Shown: piece by piece, positions 60,701 through 64,000 of the stretch
Layout of the letters: each line of letters starts with the position of its first letter
Numbering within the stretch: the first letter of the stretch is position 1
DNA from: Phytoseiulus persimilis
Lineage: Eukaryota; Arthropoda; Arachnida; Mesostigmata; Phytoseiidae
Direction of reading: 5' to 3'
Assembly: GCA_037576195.1 (NCBI GenBank)
Contig: CM075101.1
Location: forward strand, 20,708,001-20,772,000
Length of the DNA stretch: 64,000 nt
Notes under the pieces: generated by a model
What the model saw: only the letters and a program-made list of their open reading frames with translations
Told to the model about the DNA's origin: nothing
Database searches by the model: none
Program-made: the position numbers and the translations under genes

Positions 60701-61063
60701 GTGTTTCAGAAATTCCGCGATCAATCAATCGATGGTAGTATACTTTCTGTCCTCACAGAGGATCATTTGACGGCGTACATGGGCATGAGGCTCGGACCTG
60801 CCATCAAACTCCGGCAGGGTCTAGCCAACATGACTGGCCACTGTAGTGTGTGCTTGCATTGCTTACATTGCCGTGGCCCTCCCAAATCACCGATAGCTTC
60901 AAACACTCGTGCATCGTCCGCCAGTCCCTCACCGCACAGCTCTCCGGCAGCATCGCCGAAAAATCTAGATCTGCTGGGGGGACAGCCAACTCCTGCGTCA
61001 TCGTCGCCCTCACCTTCCCCATCGCATGCGTCGAGTCCAACCGACACCACGGCTTCGAATTGA
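9232..61063 (+). CDS. SAMD11: SAND and SAM domain transcriptional regulator, SAMD11-like (8 exons joined)
   Basis: The coding exons are 9232-9762, 57783-58498, 58705-58865, 59075-59185, 59308-59719, 59839-60137, 60233-60489 and 60710-61063. They join to 946 codons plus TGA with matching phases (0,2,1,1,2,1,0) and GT-AG at every junction. Domain order is SAND (residues about 4-91), polyQ/polyA linker, acidic run (401-413), basic patch and SUMO-type motif (517-540), Pro/Ser-rich region, PLDLS (746-750), SAM (806-870), then a Cys cluster (874-883). Vertebrate SAMD11 long isoforms have the same SAND-to-SAM order and very similar SAND and SAM sequences. In that family SAM domains associate with Polycomb-type repressors, and SAND domains with a KDWK core bind DNA or chromatin. 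A nuclear repressor role is therefore inferred. The start at 9232 is the first in-frame ATG. Further small exons in the 48-kb intron cannot be excluded. Confidence 0.88.
9763..12500. other. intron 1 segment: mixed sequence with a GC-rich island
   Basis: The first 500 bp after the SAND exon are unremarkable. At about 10370-10770 there is a GC-rich, CpG-dense block resembling the leader region upstream of exon 1. It is a possible alternative promoter, but no start signal is evident. A 15-bp tandem duplication lies at 11726-11755. A GCG-rich stretch is at 11875-11900. No supported exon. Confidence 0.4.
11726..11755. repeat. 15-bp perfect tandem duplication
   Basis: gcgtcgtcgatcgca is repeated twice head to tail (11726-11740 and 11741-11755). 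Confidence 0.9.
12574..12616. repeat. GGCA / GACC-GGCC tetranucleotide tract
   Basis: Four GGCA units are followed by ggcgaccggccgaccggctgg, keeping a 4-bp period with drifting bases. A TTAATTAA site lies 260 bp downstream at 12872-12879. Confidence 0.85.
14161..14180. repeat. self-complementary GGCC run
   Basis: Five CCGG/GGCC units in a row form a perfect palindromic tract that can fold on itself. It continues as ACCG-type units to about 14190. Confidence 0.95.
15019..15072. repeat. 22-bp tandem repeat, about 2.5 copies
   Basis: The unit begins ggcgga and ends cgggaacct or cgggagcct (copies at 15019-15040 and 15041-15062, with a partial third at 15063-15072). The two full copies differ at a few positions. 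Confidence 0.85.
16700..16990. repeat. cluster of tetranucleotide tracts
   Basis: Three tracts occur close together: TTCG/CTCG at 16700-16730, GACT at 16811-16834, and a long CGTC/CTGC/CCGC-type tract at about 16910-16990. Each keeps a 4-bp period with substitutions between blocks. Confidence 0.8.
22061..22107. repeat. GGCG/GCCA/GGCC tetranucleotide tract
   Basis: ggcgcgggcgggtcggccag and the following units keep a 4-bp period. A second, purer GGTC run follows at 22288-22312, a few bases after a CAATTAA core. Confidence 0.8.
23232..23253. repeat. CA microsatellite
   Basis: About ten to eleven AC dinucleotides in a row, uninterrupted. Confidence 0.95.
26964..26980. repeat. GAGA dinucleotide run
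   Basis: A nearly pure GA run of about 17 bases in an A/G-rich stretch (26938-26985). GAGA runs are targets of GAGA-type factors in flies. Whether such a factor acts here is unknown. Confidence 0.8.
28271..28380. repeat. mirrored CGAG and CTCG tetranucleotide tracts
   Basis: A CGAG run (28271-28297) is followed about 50 bp later by a CTCG run (28348-28380). The two are complementary in sense and could pair as a loose hairpin. Confidence 0.7.
29199..29336. repeat. GTC, CTC and GCC trinucleotide runs
   Basis: gtcgtcgtcgtcgtc is followed directly by cctcctcctcctcctcc (29199-29231). A pure GCC run follows at 29319-29336. Confidence 0.9.
31871..31916. repeat. GGCA/GGCC tetranucleotide tract
   Basis: cagtcaggcaggcaggccgg with flanking related units, 18 bp downstream of a TTAATTAC core. 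A CTCG/CCGC/GCTA tract follows at 32000-32034 and a GGCC/CTGC tract at 32605-32641. Confidence 0.8.
36286..36302. repeat. 17-base G homopolymer
   Basis: Seventeen uninterrupted G residues, unusually long for this window. This could be a quadruplex-forming site or a place where the assembly length is uncertain. Confidence 0.9.
36773..36789. repeat. CT dinucleotide run
   Basis: A pure CT run of about 17 bases, the complement of a GAGA run. Confidence 0.9.
37217..37266. repeat. CTCG/CTGC/CCGC tetranucleotide tract
   Basis: Fifty bases with a 4-bp period that drifts from gctcgctcgcctgcccgtcc through CCGC and CTGT units back to CTCG. Confidence 0.85.
39991..40018. repeat. CCGT tetranucleotide run
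   Basis: Five CCGT units in near-perfect register (cgtccgtccgtccgtccg) flanked by CCGC/CTGC units. Confidence 0.9.
42388..42408. repeat. TG microsatellite with one interruption
   Basis: tgtgtctgtgtgtgtgtgtc, a TG run interrupted by a single TC step. Confidence 0.9.
46397..46416. repeat. CT dinucleotide run
   Basis: An uninterrupted CT run of about 18-20 bases (GAGA on the opposite strand). Confidence 0.9.
49334..49400. repeat. AACG/AACC/GACC tetranucleotide tract
   Basis: gaaacgaacgaaccgactag and the following units run for nearly 70 bp with a 4-bp period and frequent single-base changes. Confidence 0.75.
53124..53181. repeat. GGCA-type tract
   Basis: Runs of AGGC/GGCA at 53124-53158 pass into a GCAA/GGCA pentamer-like tract (aaggcaaggcaagg) at 53166-53181. 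Confidence 0.85.
54417..54424 (+). promoter_or_regulatory. TATA-like box, possible alternative promoter
   Basis: TATAAATT lies in a GC-rich setting 3.4 kb before exon 2. A start about 30 bp downstream would make a transcript lacking the SAND exon. No clear initiator is present at the expected distance, so this is weak. Confidence 0.15.
57348..57416. repeat. 66-bp paired GGCGCC inverted motif, copy 1
   Basis: GGCGCCCTC at 57350-57358 and its exact reverse complement GAGGGCGCC at 57407-57415 face each other. The left copy extends to GTGGCGCCCTC. The half-sites resemble CTCF-type recognition sequences (AGGGGGCGC family). A near-copy lies at 63043-63109. Confidence 0.6.
57676..57686. repeat. 11-base G homopolymer before exon 2
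   Basis: Eleven G residues 96 bp upstream of the exon 2 acceptor. G runs in introns can influence splice-site choice. Confidence 0.85.
57783..58498 (+). CDS. SAMD11: coding exon 2: Leu/Ala-rich, His/Gln-rich linker and acidic run
   Basis: It codes residues 178-415 and two bases of residue 416. It opens with GEPDSAEKSSSSGS and a hydrophobic conserved-looking segment, LSQALLSGVYQNLYPSLLGG (197-216). Pro/Ala-rich sequence, Ser/Gly-rich sequence and long His/Gln runs follow (encoded by CAT/CAG repeats at about 58336-58422). It ends in the acidic run SDDDDDDEESEEL (402-414). The acceptor ctgccgttccag is strong and phase 0 matches exon 1. The donor is TT|GTGAGT at 58498/58499, phase 2. If unspliced, the frame stops at once (TGA 58500-58502), because the stop codon overlaps the donor. 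No enzymatic domain is present. The segment looks like a flexible regulatory linker. Confidence 0.85.
58499..58704 (+). other. SAMD11: intron 2 with possible intronic poly(A) signal
   Basis: A 206-bp GT-AG intron (donor GTGAGT, acceptor gttttttcag). It contains an in-frame stop overlapping its donor and an AATAAA at 58686-58691, 184 bases after that stop. Use of this signal would give a 416-residue SAND-only protein. Confidence 0.7.
58705..58865 (+). CDS. SAMD11: coding exon 3: Ser-rich segment with a hydrophobic helix
   Basis: It codes the end of residue 416 to the first base of residue 470. The translation includes RSRSSSARNSDGG and KLSSIIDHLLGQTSKG, a short hydrophobic stretch in an otherwise polar segment. 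This could be a conserved interaction motif. It has no ATG-initiated frame of its own and is too short to stand out as an ORF. I recognised it because its acceptor (gcgttttttcag), donor (TCAG|GTGAGC) and phase (2 in, 1 out) fit exons 2 and 4 exactly and the frame is open throughout. Confidence 0.82.
58866..59074 (+). other. SAMD11: intron 3, 209 bp
   Basis: GT-AG intron with donor GTGAGC and acceptor gatgggtttcag. Retention adds 12 codons and a stop (SGELSGPGGGFQT then TGA). Confidence 0.7.
59075..59185 (+). CDS. SAMD11: coding exon 4: small acidic exon, frame-neutral
   Basis: It codes from residue 470 (Asp, split codon) to the first base of residue 507. The peptide is acidic (SKDSTPSDDEVEEIMECKDH). 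The serine and threonine residues followed by acidic residues resemble casein kinase 2 sites. It is 111 bp with phase 1 at both ends, so exclusion removes exactly 37 residues, and the Asp codon still forms from G|AT at the exon 3-exon 5 junction. The acceptor is gggtttcag and the donor AAG|GTGAAT. The open frame and phase fit are good evidence despite the small size. Confidence 0.8.
59186..59307 (+). other. SAMD11: intron 4, 122 bp
   Basis: GT-AG intron with donor GTGAAT and acceptor ctctcgcgttgcag. Confidence 0.7.
59308..59719 (+). CDS. SAMD11: coding exon 5: basic patch, SUMO-type motif, Pro/Gly-rich segment
   Basis: It codes residues 507-643 and two bases of 644. A basic patch NRRKHQK (516-522) may serve nuclear import. 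IKSE at 537-540 fits the SUMO consensus (hydrophobic-Lys-x-Glu), frequent in transcriptional repressors. A phospho-type stretch SPSTSPSRRR (552-561) follows, then a Gly/Pro-rich hydrophobic segment (PPGFPAGLSFMLGLRSGPNG) and a helical segment LKHMEAMMSSSRNYSEYMRS near 619-638. The acceptor is gttgcag and the donor ACGG|GTGAGC at 59719/59720, phase 2. The frame is open for the whole exon and runs into a stop at the donor (TGA 59721-59723). Confidence 0.85.
59720..59838 (+). other. SAMD11: intron 5, 119 bp
   Basis: GT-AG intron with donor GTGAGC and acceptor atcgtcaatcag. The acceptor has a weaker pyrimidine tract than the others. Confidence 0.65.
59839..60137 (+). CDS. SAMD11: coding exon 6: Pro/Ser-rich region and predicted helix
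   Basis: It codes residues 644-743 and the first base of 744. The first two thirds are Pro/Ser/Arg-rich with repeated SP dipeptides (for example RSPDCPPSPASRPTPG). The last third, SQTLLNLVRTHAQSAQLETY (710-729) and LKGAVKRS, looks like an amphipathic helix and is the part most likely to be conserved. Entry phase 2 completes Gly644 (GG|C). Exit is phase 1 at CACGAAG|GTGAAC (60137/60138). Without splicing, the frame continues through the whole next intron to a TAG at 60230-60232 that overlaps its acceptor. Confidence 0.85.
60138..60232 (+). other. SAMD11: intron 6, 95 bp, open reading frame throughout
   Basis: The shortest intron of the gene. It is open in the upstream frame along its entire length and would add EQTPPKPLDLMSSSD and 16 more residues before the stop. 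The stop codon is the same TAG that ends the intron. It encodes a PLDLM sequence resembling the PLDLS at the start of exon 7. Confidence 0.75.
60233..60489 (+). CDS. SAMD11: coding exon 7: PLDLS motif and first half of the SAM domain
   Basis: It codes residues 744-829. The exon opens with GDPLDLSLSGPP. PLDLS (746-750) is the classical binding motif of the co-repressor CtBP. A Ser/His-rich stretch follows, containing two Cys residues. The N-terminal half of a SAM domain comes next, from FLARWSVDDVVNFVQSID (805-822) to CASYAE (824-829). The Trp-x-Val-Asp-Asp-Val start is typical of SAM domains of the SAMD11/SAMD7 and Polycomb-associated group. The acceptor is ttccttctag and the donor GCAGAG|GTGAGC at 60489/60490, phase 0. 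Confidence 0.9.
60490..60709 (+). other. SAMD11: intron 7, 220 bp, splits the SAM domain
   Basis: GT-AG intron with donor GTGAGC and acceptor ctcgtgtttcag. It interrupts the SAM domain after the second helix region. Retention would disrupt the domain. Confidence 0.75.
60710..61063 (+). CDS. SAMD11: coding exon 8: second half of SAM, Cys cluster, Ser/Pro-rich tail
   Basis: It codes residues 830-946 and the TGA at 61061-61063. KFRDQSIDGSILSVLTEDHL (830-849) and MGMRLGPAIKLRQGL (853-867) complete the SAM domain. IDG, LTEDHL and the MG-LG-A-K pattern are the usual conserved positions and closely match vertebrate SAMD11. Directly after it comes HCSVCLHCLHC, with Cys874, 877, 880 and 883 at regular CxxC spacing, which vertebrate SAMD11 does not have at this place. 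The tail is Ser/Pro-rich and contains KNLDLLGG. Phase 0 entry matches exon 7. Confidence 0.9.
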   Translation, partial: KFRDQSIDGSILSVLTEDHLTAYMGMRLGPAIKLRQGLANMTGHCSVCLHCLHCRGPPKSPIASNTRASSASPSPHSSPAASPKNLDLLGGQPTPASSSPSPSPSHASSPTDTTASN

Positions 61064-62002
61064 AACCGATTCCGGATAATCTTTGGACACCAGGTTGAGG
61101 GAATCGATCGAGTTGAACAATCGAACTCGACCCAAGTCACTGATCTCCATCTTGAGGGACGAGCGAGTGCATGAGATCCGTGCAGCTCAACCGATTTGAC
61201 GCCGCGCGAGGATGGTACGCGTTCGCACTCACTTTTGTCTCGTAACTCTCGACGATTCTACGCACAAAGGAGTCACAAATACTGGGCCCCTGTGCTCGAT
61301 TGTTCGTTCATCCTTCTCAGCGTCACTGGTTGATTGTTCTGTTCGACAGCATACATCCATCTAGTCCATTCTTAGAATACGTGCATGCACTTGATGACAC
61401 TCGATAAATGTGAAACGATCAATGCTCGGATAAAGCTGCATTACTCACCGTGAAGGGACTCCGGGTGAGGGAGGAGCTGAAAACCGGTGGACTGTTACGC
61501 GAAAACGCGGACGAGAGTCATTCTCCACCCAGCCCTCGCAGCACGATCTCGGAACGCTTTTTTCTGCTTGAGACCCTCGTTAACAATATATCTGCGTGTA
61601 CATACAAGTGAAGGTAATGTGTCACAAGGGAGAGGATTCTAATTTCGAACTCTTGGACGTCTAGTACTGTGCCCGTGAGAATGGTTCGTCATGGTCTATG
61701 GCTTTGGAACCCAAATGTAGTTTAGTTCTAGCCTAGTACTAGGGTGTGACGGATCAGTCCTTCTATGTCAATCACCGGTCACGTGTACGAACCCAAAACG
61801 AGGAGAGACACTGAACGTTCCTGGAAGTCTTTACAGTCTGGTAGGAGTTGCGATTCCCTCTATGGTTGACCCGACCAGACTGAACATTTCAGTATCGTGT
61901 TTCTCCCGTCTCAATGCTAAGCTCAGGATAGAATAGATTCCAAGCATCATGGTGTATTCACATATGTATGTCATTATTGTCATCGGTAAAAATACTCGAC
62001 AC

Positions 62003-62031
62003 ATTATTATTACTATTATTATGATATTATT
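62003..62031. repeat. ATT-rich trinucleotide run
   Basis: attattattactattattat and neighbours form an imperfect ATT/ACT run, the most A/T-rich patch of the window. Confidence 0.85.
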
Positions 62032-62289
62032 GACACGGTGATGATAACGAAGACGCTTATTCGTATTGCTCTAATTACTATTACTACTTGGTATACGACG
62101 GTGGTTATTCATCGCTGACAGTATCATTCGAAGATGTTATCTTCAAATGAACTTGTCGACTCCGTGACTTCCTCATATCCGAATTTCGAAAAAAAAAACG
62201 ACCACGTCTCGCGACGGTTCGAGAAAGCGAAAGTCGACTCTTCTGAACTATAATATTCACTATTCGAAATCTTAACAGGAACAAAACCA

Positions 62290-62295
62290 AATAAA
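62290..62295 (+). terminator. candidate poly(A) signal AATAAA
   Basis: A canonical hexamer 1.2 kb after the stop codon of the SAND-SAM gene. No other canonical AATAAA was noted in between. Confidence 0.35.
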
Positions 62296-62933
62296 TACGA
62301 TTCTCCGGATCATACCACTCTGTTTCTTCGTAGCGGCCTGCCTGAATTCCTATGATATGTTTTCTGTGAGAGAGTCTGACAGATCTGAAATAGAAGATTC
62401 TGTTCCCGAATTCTCGTCTCCAGATATTCTCACTCCAATCGGCGATGAAATATCCTTGCACTGAAGTCGAAGTCTATCTGAGTGAGCCCAGTTTCTGTCA
62501 TATTTGAAACGAAGGACTGCAGCATACAATAGCCAGCTTCTGATCATCAGTAAGAATGTCTGACTTGGAACCACTGGCCACGCTTGCACACAGGTTCACT
62601 TTCAACTGCTACGGTTCCCAAAGTTAGAGACGCCTGGTTCCTCCTTTCGACATCCGCTCCTCTTTGACATGTCATGGAATGTGAATGGGATCACGGCAGC
62701 CTTGGGAATGCAAGAGGATTCCCCTCAATTCTCCCCGACTAATTCCAAACCCAATCTTTGCCATCCGTCAAATTAGGCTTCTCTGATGGATCATTCGATG
62801 GAACATACGAAAGATTGCCGATCGTGACAACCGTAACGGAAAAAAAATAGTGCGGTGGGCGCCGAATCGCCGAGGCAGCTGCGCTTCCCCCTCTGCCTTT
62901 CATTATTTTTCGCCGGGAGAATCTCTGACTGTA

Positions 62934-62952
62934 TCTCTCTCTCTCTCTCTCT
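62934..62952. repeat. CT dinucleotide run
   Basis: A pure CT run of about 18 bases (GAGA on the minus strand), 90 bp from the second paired GGCGCC motif. Confidence 0.9.
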
Positions 62953-63042
62953 ATTCGAAAGGAACGAGAAGACTCTGATAACATCCTGCATGCTCGATCC
63001 GAGACCAAGATATTACCCGCGGAAGCCATATCGGAATGCACC

Positions 63043-63109
63043 AGCGCCCTCTGTGTATCTGAGCGAAAACGCGTGGCTGAAGTTCTCGATCAGGCCCCAT
63101 GAGGGCGCC
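63043..63109. repeat. 67-bp paired GGCGCC-type inverted motif, copy 2
   Basis: AGCGCCCTC at 63043-63051 faces GAGGGCGCC at 63101-63109. Eight of nine bases are complementary. Spacing and orientation match copy 1 at 57350-57415. The two also share scattered interior similarity (GTG after the left half, TGA, AAAA, CCC before the right half). Confidence 0.6.
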
Positions 63110-63553
63110 ACTGGCTCCTTCAGTTTCGAATCTCACTTCTTCAAGCCTCGGAGCAGATGTGGACAAAAGCTCTCTCTCGATCGATACTTCATCCTACCAC
63201 ACATTACATCTCTAATGGCTGATGGGATGTAACATGGAATAAGCTGACAGAGTCGAGTCGTGCCCAGATAGCTGCAGGTTCTCGTGGCTGATCGATTTGC
63301 GATGACTCTATTTATTGATTTTCGTCATCAACTTTTGCGTCTTGTTCCCGGCGGCGATACCATTACGAAATCAGCACCGTCCAATGCACTGAAATTTGTT
63401 TGGGTGTCGCTGATTGTCGCAGTGAAGAGATCTCAGAGTATCGTCGAGAGTCTCATTTCTCCCTTTCGAGAACGCCCGGTAACGGGGCTCAAAACATGAC
63501 GTATTCTTTTCAGTCAGCTCAGTAGCCCTGAAGCGAGTTTCCGTCCGGGATCA

Positions 63554-63575
63554 TCTGGAATTCTTCTGGAATTCT
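63554..63575. repeat. 11-bp perfect tandem duplication
   Basis: tctggaattct is repeated twice head to tail. Confidence 0.95.
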
Positions 63576-64000
63576 GAGGAAGGACCCGGTGGAATTCGCA
63601 AGACTCCGAGTCTTCGGCATGGGATCCGACTTTCATGGCATGAACTACAAGGCCGCCTCGCCAGCCCCAAGCTGGGCACACTGATATGCGAGCACGACTT
63701 GGATAGAGATCGCGGCTGACGATTCACGGCTCCGAACTTCAGGAATCTCTCGATCTCTCAACTTCCTCCAGTGCAACTCGGTGCTCATCTGTATTTGACC
63801 GAAGGCTGCACATATTGACAACGTCGAGACGTCAGAAGCTCTTCGAAAGTCGGGATAGTGCTGAGTTGGTCGGCTTGACCCATGGGGACGCAGATGTAGA
63901 GATCATTTCTGCGAAACAATGAAACGAGCCGACCAAAACAACTGTTAACTGAAGTAGGCATGTGGTCCGGAACGCGTTGGATATTCTCAGATCCGGATCC

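Larger units (their letters stand above)
61064..62300 (+). other. SAMD11: probable 3' UTR
   Basis: It follows the stop codon and has no exon-like frame. It becomes more A/T-rich than the rest of the window, with an ATT-type run at 62003-62031. An AATAAA at 62290-62295 is the first canonical poly(A) signal I see after the stop, which would give a UTR of about 1.2 kb. GATAAA-type weaker variants occur earlier (around 61403 and 61429). The end point is inferred. Confidence 0.4.
62301..64000. other. downstream flank, no recognisable gene
   Basis: No exon is supported. The plus-strand frame at 62855-63232 and the minus-strand frame at 62739-63041 overlap each other and contain a CT run translated as a Leu/Ser or Arg/Glu repeat. 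The stretch contains the second paired GGCGCC motif (63043-63109) and an 11-bp tandem duplication (63554-63575). Confidence 0.45.

Overview
The window is eukaryotic and looks like arthropod nuclear DNA. GC content appears to be about half, CpG is not visibly depleted, coding sequence is split by GT-AG introns, and no prokaryotic gene organisation is present. The combination of one very long intron, short 95-220 bp introns elsewhere and little recognisable transposon sequence would fit a chelicerate such as a mite. The sequence alone does not settle the taxon.

One gene can be supported with confidence. It lies on the plus strand and runs almost the whole length of the window. It encodes a SAND-domain plus SAM-domain nuclear protein, the arthropod counterpart of vertebrate SAMD11. 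I reconstructed eight coding exons: 9232-9762, 57783-58498, 58705-58865, 59075-59185, 59308-59719, 59839-60137, 60233-60489 and 60710-61063. Every junction has GT/AG signals and matching phase, and the joined frame is 946 codons plus a stop. Exon 1 carries the complete SAND domain (KDWK core and a CxCxxC tail) and polyQ. Exons 2-6 code a low-complexity regulatory linker. Exon 7 opens with a PLDLS motif typical of CtBP-binding repressors. Exons 7 and 8 together build the SAM domain, which is followed by an unusual CxxCxxCxxC cluster.

Layout: 1-7440 is upstream sequence with no recognisable gene. 7441-9231 is a GC-rich promoter/leader region that ends in a 364-base stretch without any ATG. 9232-9762 is the SAND exon. 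9763-57782 is a 48-kb first intron. 57783-61063 holds the seven clustered 3' exons. 61064 to about 62300 is probably 3' UTR. The remainder is unassigned flank.

The long intron alternates between ordinary sequence and islands full of short, degenerate tetranucleotide tracts (CTCG, GTCG, GGCA, CCGT types), trinucleotide runs and GAGA-type runs. Homeodomain-type TTAATTA/CAATTAG cores lie in or near many of these islands. I read them as candidate cis-regulatory islands of a developmental regulator, but this is inference. Most long open frames in the intron are explained by low stop-codon density in GC-rich DNA and are not annotated as genes.

The items most worth following up are: an intron-retention switch that would replace PLDLS plus SAM with a decoy PLDLM tail; a possible intronic poly(A) site giving a SAND-only isoform; the cysteine cluster after SAM; and two similar 66-67 bp paired GGCGCC-type inverted motifs that bracket the 3' exon cluster.
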